Source: Phycisphaerae bacterium (lineage in GTDB: Bacteria > Planctomycetota > Phycisphaerae > UBA1845 > UTPLA1). From it: a DNA stretch of 64,000 nt. The DNA lies in the NCBI GenBank assembly GCA_023150615.1, contig JAKLKO010000010.1:81847-145846 (forward strand). Reading direction: 5' to 3'. Each line of letters opens with the position of its first letter. Positions within the stretch are counted from its first letter, which is position 1. Shown piece after piece: positions 17,523-26,210 of the stretch. Under the pieces are notes generated by a model. The model worked only from the letters and a program-made list of their open reading frames with translations, did not search any database and was not told where the DNA came from. A program made the translations under genes and the position numbers.

Positions 17523-19238
17523 ATGACGAACCGATTTCGACCGCCCGGCCGCTGTTTCGTTCCGACGGGCGTCGATTGCGGCGCATGGTCCGGCATCGAG
17601 CCGCTCTTTCATGAACTCGAACATCGCCCAAGCAAGAGCGTCGATGCGCTCGAACGCTGGCTGATCGACCTCTCCGAGCTTTCAGCGTGCATCGAGGAGG
17701 TCCGTGCTGCGCGCGAAGTCGCCGCCGCCGCGCAGACCGATGACCCCGAATGCGAACGACGCTACCTCGACTTCATCGAAAACGTTGTGCCGCACGTCCG
17801 CCGCGCGCAGGACCGCCTCGATCGACGACTGCTCGCCGACCCGTTCCTCCCCGACCTCGATCCGAATCGCTACGGCATCCTTCTGCGCCGCGTCCGCAAC
17901 CATGTCGAGCTCTTCCGCGATGAGAACGTCCCGCTGCAGACGCGCGATGAGACGCTGCGCCAGGAATACCAGAAGATCGCCGGTGCGATGACCGTCACGC
18001 TCGACGGCCGCGAATTGACGCTTGAAGAGGCCGGCCGATACCTCGAACGTCCGGAACGCGGCGTGCGTCAGCAGGCGTGGGAGGCGATCTGGCAGCGCCG
18101 CCTTCGTGACGCGGCGGCGCTCGACGCGCTGTTCGATGAGATGGTCCAGCTCCGCGACCGGATCGCGCGCAACGCCGGCTGCCGCGATTACCGCGAATAC
18201 GCGTTCCGTGAACTAGAGCGATTCGACTACGCCCCCGACGATTGCCTGCGATTCCATGCGACCATCGAGCGGCTGGGCGTGTCGCAGGTCCGATCCCTGC
18301 ACGAACGCCGCAGGCACCGCCTCGGCGTCTCGACGCTTCGCCCGTGGGACCTCTCGGTCGATCCGGCCGGGCGCGATCCGCTGCAACCGTTCCGCACCAC
18401 CGGCGAGCTGGTCGAGGGCTGCCGGAAGATCTTTGCGCGCATCGACTTCGACCTCGCGGAGCAATTCTCTGAACTGCACCGGCTCGGGCTGCTCGACCTC
18501 GTCAGCCGCAAGGGCAAGGCGCCTGGCGGATTCATGACGGTGTTCGAGGAGCGGCGCCTGCCCTTTATCTTCATGAACGCCGTCGGCGTTCACCGCGACG
18601 TCGAGACGCTCCTTCACGAGTCGGGCCACGCGTTTCATGCGCTCGCGACGCGCGATGAGCCGCTCCTCGCGTACCGCTCCGCGCCGATCGAGTTCGCCGA
18701 GGTCGCGTCAATGGGCATGGAGTTGCTCGCCGCCGGCGGGCTCGACGAGTTCTACGCGCCGCCCGAGGCGCGCCGCGCCGTCCGAGATCAGCTCGAGGAC
18801 ATCGTCGAGTTCTTCCCCTGGATGGCGTCGGTCGACGCGTATCAGCACTGGGTCTACACGAACCCGCAGCGCAGCGCGGCCGAGCGTCGCGCGGCCTGGT
18901 GCGCGATTCGACGCCGTTTCGGCGGGCTGGAGAGCTACGAGGGTTACGAGGACGCCCTTGCGTGGGGCTGGCAGCGGCAACTCCACCTCTACACGGTACC
19001 GTTCTACTACGTCGAATACGGTATTGCGCAGCTCGGCGCACTTCAGATATGGCAGCGCGCGCAGCACGATTTTCCAGTCGCCGTCCGTGACTACCGGCGC
19101 GCCCTCGCCCTCGGCGGGACGCAGCCGCTCGACGCGCTCTTCGCTGCCGCCGGCGCGAAGTTCGATTTCTCTGAAGCGATTTTCCGTGGAGTGGCGGACT
19201 CGGTCACCGCCGCCCTCGGCGAACTGTCCGATGCGTGA
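17523..19238 (+). CDS. M3-family zinc oligoendopeptidase (PepF-like)
   Basis: A 571-residue cytosolic metallopeptidase of the thimet oligopeptidase/PepF family, which degrades short peptides. The zinc motif is H365-ESGH-369 in TLLHESGHAFHA, with the third ligand in the downstream EFAEVASMGMELL. The HFY-type substrate loop near VPFYYVEYGIAQLG is also present. Most of the protein is helical. ATG 17523 has a GAGG site 7 bases upstream. The frame continues to 17412, but that extension overlaps the predicted terminator and is not conserved-looking. Confidence 0.85.
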   Translation: MTNRFRPPGRCFVPTGVDCGAWSGIEPLFHELEHRPSKSVDALERWLIDLSELSACIEEVRAAREVAAAAQTDDPECERRYLDFIENVVPHVRRAQDRLDRRLLADPFLPDLDPNRYGILLRRVRNHVELFRDENVPLQTRDETLRQEYQKIAGAMTVTLDGRELTLEEAGRYLERPERGVRQQAWEAIWQRRLRDAAALDALFDEMVQLRDRIARNAGCRDYREYAFRELERFDYAPDDCLRFHATIERLGVSQVRSLHERRRHRLGVSTLRPWDLSVDPAGRDPLQPFRTTGELVEGCRKIFARIDFDLAEQFSELHRLGLLDLVSRKGKAPGGFMTVFEERRLPFIFMNAVGVHRDVETLLHESGHAFHALATRDEPLLAYRSAPIEFAEVASMGMELLAAGGLDEFYAPPEARRAVRDQLEDIVEFFPWMASVDAYQHWVYTNPQRSAAERRAAWCAIRRRFGGLESYEGYEDALAWGWQRQLHLYTVPFYYVEYGIAQLGALQIWQRAQHDFPVAVRDYRRALALGGTQPLDALFAAAGAKFDFSEAIFRGVADSVTAALGELSDA

Positions 19239-19254
19239 ATCGCGCTGATTGGCG

Positions 19255-21381
19255 TCAACCGCCCGCCGGAGCGCTTGCGGGCCACCCCTCGCGCCAGGGC
19301 CTCCCGGCCCGGTAGGCGTCGATCCGCTTCCCGATCTCGGCGGCCAGCGCATCCTCGCCGTCTGCCGCCGCCGATTGCCGCGCCCGATCCGCCTGCCGGA
19401 TCGCCTCGGTCCACTCGCCGCGTTCGGCCAATGCGGCCGCCAGGGTATCGACGAAGACGGGATTATCCGGATCCGCCGCGACCGCGTCCCGCGCCAACTC
19501 GACGGCCCGCGCCCCGTTTCGAACGCCGTCTTTCGGACACGTTGCGAGCACCCACGCCAGGCTGTTCTGGATGAGCGGGCCGCCCGCGCCCGCTGCGAGC
19601 GCCTCCTCGAGATTCTGAACCGCCTCCGCGTATCGCGCCTGCTGCACGAGCAATCGATGTCGATAGAGCCGCGGCGCAATACCCTGCGGATCGATGATCG
19701 AAAGCCGTTCGAGCACGCGCAGCGCCTCGTCCGTCTCGCCCCGCGCCATCTGCAACCGCGCCAGCGGACCGAGCGCGTGCACGTTGTCCGGCGAAAGTCG
19801 AACCGCCTCCCGCAGCGGGGCCACGGCTTCGTCAAGCCGTCCCAGACGGATCAGGCTCTCGCCCAGATGGACGCGAAAACCCCAGAAGTCCGGATTCGCC
19901 TCAACCGCGCGCTGATAATACGCCAGCGCGTCGGTCTCGCGATCCGCGCGCGTCAGCGCCCAGCCCGCCATGTTGTAGAAGAACGGCCGCTCCGCCGCTG
20001 GCTGGTCGAATCGCAGAACGCGGTTGAGCGGTCCGCTCAGCAGTGCCAGCGCGAGAGCGCCGGCCGCGATGAATCGTCGCGGCTGGTATGCCGCAGTCGA
20101 AAGCGCCTGGACAAGCGAGATCGCGCACAGGCCCGTCGCGATCGGGACGATCGGCATGCGATAGCGCGGCGAATAGTGAAACCCGACATTCGCGATGAAC
20201 ACGGCGACGAAGATGGCAAGCTCCGGCAGGTTCCGGACCGGCCGGCGGCACATCGCCGCGAATCCGAGCATGGCCGGGATGAGGACCCACGGCGTCGGGA
20301 CCGGCGCAAGTCGAAGGGACCGCGCAAAACCCGACTCGATTTCGAAATGGAACGGCAGCACTTCGTCGCGGATTCGTCCCGTGAAGAACCAGTACGTCTT
20401 CAGCAACCAGAGCCGTGCCGCAGCAAACGGGTCGCGCGACAGGTTTCGCCAGCCCTCGGATCGAAAGTATGCATCGACTTCGCTCCAGGTCGGCGTTCGG
20501 CCGGTCCGCGCGGCGTACAACCGCCATGCATCGGCGTACATTGTTGGCCGGCTGCCGAAGAACCCGGGCGGGGCCTGGTAACTTCCATCGCCGCCGATTT
20601 GATTCCCGTTGAGAAACGTCAGCCCCGACACGATGGTCGGAATGAACTCGCGGACCGCCCTCGCATTGTGAACCGTGATCAGACCGAACAGCGCGAACAC
20701 GGGCGCCGCGTACGCGATCATACCGCGCCATCGCGCAGCCGTCCGGCCGTGGACGATCGTCCACGGAACGATCGCCAGCGCCGGGAGCAGCATTGCCGGA
20801 GTCGCGAGGCAGTTCAGCCCCAACGCGGCGCCCAGGGCGGCGAATCCGGCCGTCGTCGCGCGAGTTCGCAGCCGCTCGATCATGTACCACGCGGCCGAGA
20901 CAAGCATGAGCTGAAGACCGCTGTTCATGATCCGGAACTGGTAGGCCGCCGGCTCCGCGAGCAGGACGAAGACGGCCGCCGCGAGTACGGCCGAGCCCTC
21001 GCCGGCGCGTCGCCGAACGGCCGCCGCAAGCAGCCACGTCGCAAGCAACGTGAGCAAGCCGTTGACGATGTATGCCGCGGTGAAGCCGCCGCCGAGGAAC
21101 CGGATCCCCGCGAGCAGATACGGATAGAGCGGCGCGGAGAAGAACGGGACACGGTCGATGAACTGCCCGGCCGCGATCCGCCCCGCCCAGTCCCAATAGA
21201 CCTCCGCATCGTTGAGCGGCTGAGGATAGAAGAGGTTGTTGGTGCGCTGATCGAACAGCATGGCGCTGCGCGTCACGATGAAGTACGCGAACACCGCCGC
21301 CAACGCGAACGCGTACCGGCGCGACGCCCCGGCGGGATCGCTGCGTTCGGGAGGCGTCGGCGTGCGAGGATTCGATCGCAT
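19255..21381 (-). CDS. GT-C glycosyltransferase with C-terminal TPR domain (copy 2 of tandem pair)
   Basis: A 708-residue protein. The N-terminal half (about 20-450) is a multi-spanning GT-C membrane domain with acidic motif LNDAEVYWDWA after the first membrane segment and SAPLYPYLLAGIR in the next loop. The C-terminal part (about 470-700) is TPR repeats (RLDEAVAPLREAVRLSPDN). PMT_2-type enzymes transfer sugars from polyprenyl-phosphate donors to proteins or lipids on the periplasmic side. It lies 37 bases downstream of a full-length paralogue, so the two form one operon from a tandem duplication. Confidence 0.75.
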   Translation of the reverse strand: MRSNPRTPTPPERSDPAGASRRYAFALAAVFAYFIVTRSAMLFDQRTNNLFYPQPLNDAEVYWDWAGRIAAGQFIDRVPFFSAPLYPYLLAGIRFLGGGFTAAYIVNGLLTLLATWLLAAAVRRRAGEGSAVLAAAVFVLLAEPAAYQFRIMNSGLQLMLVSAAWYMIERLRTRATTAGFAALGAALGLNCLATPAMLLPALAIVPWTIVHGRTAARWRGMIAYAAPVFALFGLITVHNARAVREFIPTIVSGLTFLNGNQIGGDGSYQAPPGFFGSRPTMYADAWRLYAARTGRTPTWSEVDAYFRSEGWRNLSRDPFAAARLWLLKTYWFFTGRIRDEVLPFHFEIESGFARSLRLAPVPTPWVLIPAMLGFAAMCRRPVRNLPELAIFVAVFIANVGFHYSPRYRMPIVPIATGLCAISLVQALSTAAYQPRRFIAAGALALALLSGPLNRVLRFDQPAAERPFFYNMAGWALTRADRETDALAYYQRAVEANPDFWGFRVHLGESLIRLGRLDEAVAPLREAVRLSPDNVHALGPLARLQMARGETDEALRVLERLSIIDPQGIAPRLYRHRLLVQQARYAEAVQNLEEALAAGAGGPLIQNSLAWVLATCPKDGVRNGARAVELARDAVAADPDNPVFVDTLAAALAERGEWTEAIRQADRARQSAAADGEDALAAEIGKRIDAYRAGRPWREGWPASAPAGG

Positions 21382-21418
21382 GGAGTGTCCGAGTTGCTCC
21401 GGCCTTCGCCGCGTGTCG

Positions 21419-23596
21419 CTACGACGCGTTGGACGCGGGCGCGGAAGTCGTTGTGGCGGGCGACGTCGTCGCCGTACGGCCGAAGCGGAGCGGCTGACCC
21501 GATTCGTACAACTTCAGCCGGTTCGTCATCAGCGTCGTCAACGGTTCATCCTTCGCAGCGCGGGCCGCGTCCAGCGCCTGTTGTGCGAGCCGCGCTGCTT
21601 CGTCGAATTGCCCGAGTTCGGCGTAGGCGGCCGCGAGCGAATCGAGCGCCCACGGCTCGGGAGTCTGTCCGTCCGGCGACAACCCGCGCGCGAGCTCGAG
21701 CGCCCGGCGGCCATCGCGAACGGAATTGTCCGGGCACGCGGCCAGCAGCAGCACGAACGCCCCGCGCAGTTGCGGACCGGCGATCTGGCGTTGCAGCGCT
21801 TCGTCGAGGTTGTCCCGCGCCTCGGCATATCGCTGCGTCGCCATCAGCACCTGGTGCAGCCATGCCCGCGACCCCTCGTCGTTCGGCCAAAGCTCCACCG
21901 TCCGCCGAAGCAGCGGCAACGCCTTCTCCAGCTCCCGCGTCAGCACCAGGTGCCGCGCGTACGACCGCAATGCCTGCGGCTCATTCGGCGCAAGTTCCGC
22001 CGCGGCCGCCAGTTCGCGGCGGGCATCGGCCAGTCGACCCGCGCGCTCGTACGACTCCCCCAGAGTCGAATGAAACAGCCACACGGTCGGATTGGCGGCG
22101 ACGGCGCGCTCGAGGTACTGGATCGTCTCCGCCTCGCGGCCGTTCTTGCCGTACGTGACCGCGACCGTGTAGTACCAGAACGCCTCCGAGGTCTTGCTGG
22201 CGTCGAACCCCATTCCGGAGTTGACGATGCCGATACAGACGCCCGCCAGCAGCGCGATCCGGACGGCCCACAGGGCGAGCGGAGCGAGCGTCCGCTGCGC
22301 CGCGCCGACCAGCATGCATGCCGCGACGCCCGCGAACACCGGCATGGCCGGCAGGCGATAGCGCGGCGTGTAGTAGCTCACCATGACGGTCGCGAGCGGC
22401 ACGAGCACGAGCATCCACTCCGGGAAATAGTGCCGCGGCCGCCGCACCATCCCGACGAATCCGACCAGCGCGGGCACGATCACCCACGGCGCGGGCAGCG
22501 GCGCGAATTGCAGCGAACGCGCGAACTCCGACTTCGATTCGTGGTATGACGGCGACGTGTCGTCGTAGTACTGGCCCGTCAGGAACCAGTGCAGCTTCCG
22601 CAGGTAGAGCTTGCACGCCGTACCGACGTTGCTCCGAAGGTGGGCGATCGTCTTGTCGTAAAAATGGCGGTCCATCTCGCGCCAGCGGATGCGAGTCCGG
22701 CCGGTCTCCTGCTGATAGACCCGCGCCGCCTGCTCGTACATCGTGGACCGGCTGCTTCCGAGGCCCAGCCCCAGGAGCGAGGAATACGTGCCGTTCGCCC
22801 CCGGCCCGTTGCCGATCGCGAACGCCACGCCCGACACCCGGATCGGGATGAACTCGCCGCAGACCCGCCAGTTGTGCCAGGTTGCCGGGCTGATTACGGC
22901 AATCGAAGCCACAATCGCCGCGACCGCCGAAGCGACACCCCGCCGGCGCGGCCGGCAGGACAGGAGCATCCACGGTCCGATCAGCGCCATCACAAGCAGG
23001 AACGCCGGGCCGGCGAGGCAGTTCAATCCCAGTAATGCCCCGGCTGCGACCGCGAGCCCGGTCGTCCGGCGCTCCTGCCAATCGACCAGCAATCGCCAGA
23101 GGCCGCATGCGAGGAAGATCTGGAGCGTCGCCGCCAGCACGCGGAACTCGTACGCCGCGGCTTCGGTGAGGAGCAGGAAGATCGCCGCGGCGACGATCGC
23201 GGCCGTCGCCCCGAAGCGGCGACGCACGATCGTGGAGATCAGGTACGCCGAGGCGAGGTCGAGCAGGACCTGGATTGCATAGACGACCGTATGCCCGGCC
23301 CCGAGGCGCCGCAGCACACCGAGGAAGTACGGATAGAGCGGGGCCGACAGAAACGGTGTCCGGTCGAACCACTCCCCCGAGGCGATCTGCCCGGCCCATT
23401 CCCAGTAGACCGCGCCATCGAGGATCGGCGAGTAGTAGAACGGGTTATGTGCCCGCTGATCGAGCAGCATCACAAGCCGCGTCGCGGCGGCGATGCCCAG
23501 GATGACGAGGATCGCGAGCGACGTCCGCGCCGCGGTCGGTGGCGCGGACGGGGGCTCCGCGATCGGTGACGATGTCGGCGCTGCGGGATCACCCAT
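21419..23596 (-). CDS. GT-C glycosyltransferase with C-terminal TPR domain (copy 1 of tandem pair)
   Basis: A 725-residue paralogue of the preceding entry. It has the same architecture and motifs: LDQRAHNPFYYSPILDGAVY, YWEWAGQIASGEWFDRTPFL and SAPLYPYFLGVLRRLG. About ten membrane helices are followed by TPRs from residue about 470. Here the acidic position of the first loop is LDGAVYWEWA where the sister has NDAEVYWDWA, so donor or acceptor specificity may differ. In exosortase-bearing bacteria PMT-like enzymes are candidates for glycosylating sorted surface proteins. That link is inference. Confidence 0.75.
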   Translation of the reverse strand: MGDPAAPTSSPIAEPPSAPPTAARTSLAILVILGIAAATRLVMLLDQRAHNPFYYSPILDGAVYWEWAGQIASGEWFDRTPFLSAPLYPYFLGVLRRLGAGHTVVYAIQVLLDLASAYLISTIVRRRFGATAAIVAAAIFLLLTEAAAYEFRVLAATLQIFLACGLWRLLVDWQERRTTGLAVAAGALLGLNCLAGPAFLLVMALIGPWMLLSCRPRRRGVASAVAAIVASIAVISPATWHNWRVCGEFIPIRVSGVAFAIGNGPGANGTYSSLLGLGLGSSRSTMYEQAARVYQQETGRTRIRWREMDRHFYDKTIAHLRSNVGTACKLYLRKLHWFLTGQYYDDTSPSYHESKSEFARSLQFAPLPAPWVIVPALVGFVGMVRRPRHYFPEWMLVLVPLATVMVSYYTPRYRLPAMPVFAGVAACMLVGAAQRTLAPLALWAVRIALLAGVCIGIVNSGMGFDASKTSEAFWYYTVAVTYGKNGREAETIQYLERAVAANPTVWLFHSTLGESYERAGRLADARRELAAAAELAPNEPQALRSYARHLVLTRELEKALPLLRRTVELWPNDEGSRAWLHQVLMATQRYAEARDNLDEALQRQIAGPQLRGAFVLLLAACPDNSVRDGRRALELARGLSPDGQTPEPWALDSLAAAYAELGQFDEAARLAQQALDAARAAKDEPLTTLMTNRLKLYESGQPLRFGRTATTSPATTTSAPASNAS

Positions 23597-23693
23597 CGAA
23601 ATCGGAGTCTATCGCCGCCGGCGCGTGCGACAAGGCGGGGGGGGCCGCAGCGGCTCGGCCGCTGACCCGGCAGCACGCGCCATTGGGGAAGCG

Positions 23694-23734
23694 TAAAAAG
23701 AAAGCGACCCTCGTCGCTCGGACGAAGGTCGCTT
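23694..23734 (-). terminator. Intrinsic terminator of the PEP-CTERM gene
   Basis: On the minus strand an 8-bp stem (AAGCGACC/GGTCGCTT, 23702-23709 with 23727-23734) continues inward with TCGTC/GACGA. It is followed by a T-rich tract (TTTCTTTTTAC), 30 bases after the stop codon. Confidence 0.8.
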
Positions 23735-23766
23735 GGATTACGAAACCGATCTAGTCGGCGAACCGA

Positions 23767-24558
23767 CTAGCGGCGGCGGCGAAGCAGGGCCACCGCACCG
23801 CCGGCGAGCAGGGCCATCGAGGCCGGCTCCGGCGTGTTGATGAAGGTCCAGGTGACATATGAGTCGTTCGTGCCACCCAGGCTGTAGTTATCGAGGAACG
23901 TCTGCTTGTTCCCGTCGAAGCTGATGGCGAAGTTGCCATCCGAGAAACCCGGATTCGGCGCGCCGCTGGCGAACCGCGAGAACACAACCGACGTGTTCGC
24001 GTTGCCGCCGATCGTCTGGATCGACGCCCACATGATGTCCGGCTTCACGAAGCCGGGATCATCGAACACGATCTCGATCAACTGGATGTAGCTCGGGTTC
24101 GGAGGCAGCGGGGCCGTCGTGAACGTGAAGATCGGGGCATTCGCGCCGCCCGGCAGATAGATACCGCCGCCCGAATCATAGAAGTCGATCTTCAACTGCG
24201 TCGGAGCGCTGGCAGTATACCAGTACGCGAAGAAGCGCTGGATATTCTGCTTGTCGGCGCCCGGCAGCTTCTCGAAGCCGATGTCATCGGCAAATGCCCG
24301 CTGCGGCAGCGTGGCCGTTCCACCCGACAGGATGTAGAACGGGCCGTTGTTGCCCGGCAGGTAGATGTTGTCATACGAATAGTGCTTCTGTGTTCGGGTC
24401 GTATGACCGATCACCTGGCCCGTCTCGGCGCTGTACGACGTGTACGTCGGCGAGAGCGGCAGGTCGAGCAGCTGGAGCGAGCCTGCGTCGGCTGCCCAAG
24501 CGGAGGCGCCAAACACAAGCGCCACCAGCCCGGCAATCATCGAAACCTTTCGCATCAT
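23767..24558 (-). CDS. PEP-CTERM exosortase substrate, unknown ectodomain
   Basis: A 263-residue secreted protein. A signal peptide (KVSMIAGLVALVFGASAWA) opens it and the C-terminus is a PEP-CTERM tail: TPEPAS, a hydrophobic helix, then RRRR. The exosortase at 7.1 kb should cleave at the PEP motif. The ectodomain is rich in Tyr, Gly and Phe with beta-type patterning and no recognised enzyme motif. GGAGG lies 4 bases before ATG 24558 and 7 before the adjacent ATG 24555, so either may initiate. The gene is monocistronic, with its own promoter and terminator. Confidence 0.85.
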   Translation of the reverse strand: MMRKVSMIAGLVALVFGASAWAADAGSLQLLDLPLSPTYTSYSAETGQVIGHTTRTQKHYSYDNIYLPGNNGPFYILSGGTATLPQRAFADDIGFEKLPGADKQNIQRFFAYWYTASAPTQLKIDFYDSGGGIYLPGGANAPIFTFTTAPLPPNPSYIQLIEIVFDDPGFVKPDIMWASIQTIGGNANTSVVFSRFASGAPNPGFSDGNFAISFDGNKQTFLDNYSLGGTNDSYVTWTFINTPEPASMALLAGGAVALLRRRR

Positions 24559-24728
24559 TCTTCCTCCCGGTCGAGGCGTCCCCCGACCAAAAAACCCGTG
24601 ACTCTTGTCTTTCGTGCTCCGGGCAGGGAGCAGAATACATTCCCCGCCGTACCGGCCCGGATGCTTCCATCTACACAAGAAGGGTTGAGCTTGAGTTGCT
24701 CCCTCCTGGCCCTTCTACTCCCCAGCAG

Positions 24729-24756
24729 ATTAACGCAACGAAGTGCCTGTTGTCAA
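24729..24756 (-). promoter_or_regulatory. Promoter of the PEP-CTERM gene
   Basis: On the minus strand a consensus TTGACA (24751-24756), 16-base spacer and GTTAAT (24729-24734) lie about 170 bases upstream of the start, implying a leader of about 160 nt. The gap 24559-25054 holds nothing else recognisable except an AT-rich patch at 24838-24890. Confidence 0.5.
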
Positions 24757-25054
24757 GGGTATTTTGAACCGCGGCCGCACCGGCGTTTCGTTCGCAAGAA
24801 ACCGGCGGCCCTCCAGGCGGCTTTGTACCTGCTTTTGCCATAACAACAGATAAATAAACACTTTACGACAGTTTTTTCGGAGCGTGAGCCTGGGCCGACG
24901 AGAATCGCAGCCGTTGGACGCCCAGAATCTGCCTCGCCTCGCGGGGAATTGTGATTTTCTTGCGAACGAACTTCCCTGACGCATCGTCCCGCCATCGCAA
25001 CGACCTCCGTCCGATAGCGGGGTCGGTCCGTGGAGGGCTGCGCCAGGCACGGGA

Positions 25055-26062
25055 TCACGGCTGCCGAAGGCACTCCGCCACCGCCTCGGCAACCACCCGG
25101 CAGCCCTCCGGGCCCACATGCGCAATATCCAGATAGAGGGACTCGCCTCCGCGTTCCGGGAACTCGCGGAGCAGGTCGACGACGCACACCCCCGGCGCGC
25201 CCGCCTGATCCCGAAGCACCTTCTGGTGCAGAAACTGGTTCCGCCCCTGTAGCTGGTACCGTGCCGGCCAGACGACCAGCACGACCCGCGCCCCCCGTTC
25301 CCGGCACCAGCCGATCGTCTTCGAGAGCTCGTCCGCGAACTCGTCGGCCGTCAGCCGCGGCCGGATGGATTCGCCGGGGAGCGGTGCCCTCGGCGTAGAA
25401 TCCGGCGTCATCGCCCACCGCGCGAACTGCACCAGCCGCGACCGGTCCCACGGCCGCTGGGGCGATGCGCTCATCCGCTGCGCGTGCTCGAGGTCGCTGA
25501 TGTTGTCCCAGCCCGACGCATCATTGAGCGCGAACTCGACGACGACGGCATCCGGCTTCCAATCATCGCCGTGGGCCTCGAGCCAGCGCCGCCCCTGGAA
25601 CAGCGAGTACGCGGGCACGCCGGCGTTGATGCATCGTGCATCCGGCAGCGCCTGCTGCAACTGCGCCGGAAACGTCTGTGCATCGTCGACGCCGACTCCG
25701 AACGTGCACGAGTCGCCGAGGCAGACGATCGTTCGCCTCCATTCCGTCGTCGGCGGCGTAAAACGCAGACCCTTCGCCGTCGTCGAGACGGTGAATCTCA
25801 GCATGTGCTCGCGTCCGATCCGACCCTCGAGTCGCGTCGGCGGCATCGACCGCCGCAGCGACCAGAACAGTCGCTCGTCCGGCACGAGCACCTGATTAAG
25901 CGCGGGGAACCCGAGTTGCACGACGAGATTCGTGTGGAACCGCAGGCGGGCGTTGGGCTGCGTCAGGACGACGAGATGCAGCGCGGCCTCGACCAGGACG
26001 AAGAACGCGACCACCGTAATCGCTGAGAAGATCGCCTTTTTCCGTCCTGACAGCCGCGACAT
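25055..26062 (-). CDS. Membrane-anchored SGNH/GDSL hydrolase
   Basis: A 335-residue protein with one N-terminal membrane anchor (AIFSAITVVAFFVLVEAALHL) and an SGNH esterase fold. Block I is IVCLGDSCTFGVGVDD with the nucleophile Ser, the block III Asn is in VVEFALNDASGW, and the catalytic Asp/His pair is in SLYLDIAHVGPEGC. SGNH proteins with this arrangement de-acylate or acylate polysaccharides at the cell surface, matching the EPS context, but the substrate is not readable. ATG 26062 is chosen because the anchor begins about 10 residues later. The frame stays open upstream through a predicted terminator. Confidence 0.75.
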   Translation of the reverse strand: MSRLSGRKKAIFSAITVVAFFVLVEAALHLVVLTQPNARLRFHTNLVVQLGFPALNQVLVPDERLFWSLRRSMPPTRLEGRIGREHMLRFTVSTTAKGLRFTPPTTEWRRTIVCLGDSCTFGVGVDDAQTFPAQLQQALPDARCINAGVPAYSLFQGRRWLEAHGDDWKPDAVVVEFALNDASGWDNISDLEHAQRMSASPQRPWDRSRLVQFARWAMTPDSTPRAPLPGESIRPRLTADEFADELSKTIGWCRERGARVVLVVWPARYQLQGRNQFLHQKVLRDQAGAPGVCVVDLLREFPERGGESLYLDIAHVGPEGCRVVAEAVAECLRQP

Positions 26063-26069
26063 CGCCGCG

Positions 26070-26075
26070 AGTATA
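26070..26075 (-). promoter_or_regulatory. -10 element close to the SGNH start
   Basis: TATACT on the minus strand lies only seven bases before ATG 26062. If used, transcription would begin at or next to the start codon (leaderless mRNA). No -35 is visible. Confidence 0.3.
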
Positions 26076-26106
26076 GCACCCGCCGAATCGTCCGCCGGTG
26101 CCGGCG

Positions 26107-26149
26107 AAAGAACAGCCCCCGCCGGACGACTCGGCTCGCGGCGGGGGCT
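26107..26149 (-). terminator. Terminator hairpin downstream of the 26.2-27.7 kb gene
   Basis: Perfect 11-bp arms (26114-26124 and 26139-26149, AGCCCCCGCCG/CGGCGGGGGCT) are followed on the minus strand by a short GTTCTTT tract. Confidence 0.6.
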
Positions 26150-26210
26150 TCGGTTCGCGCGAACACCTCCGGCGGCGCGACGCATCGCGCGCCGCCGGCG
26201 CTGCTTCTGA

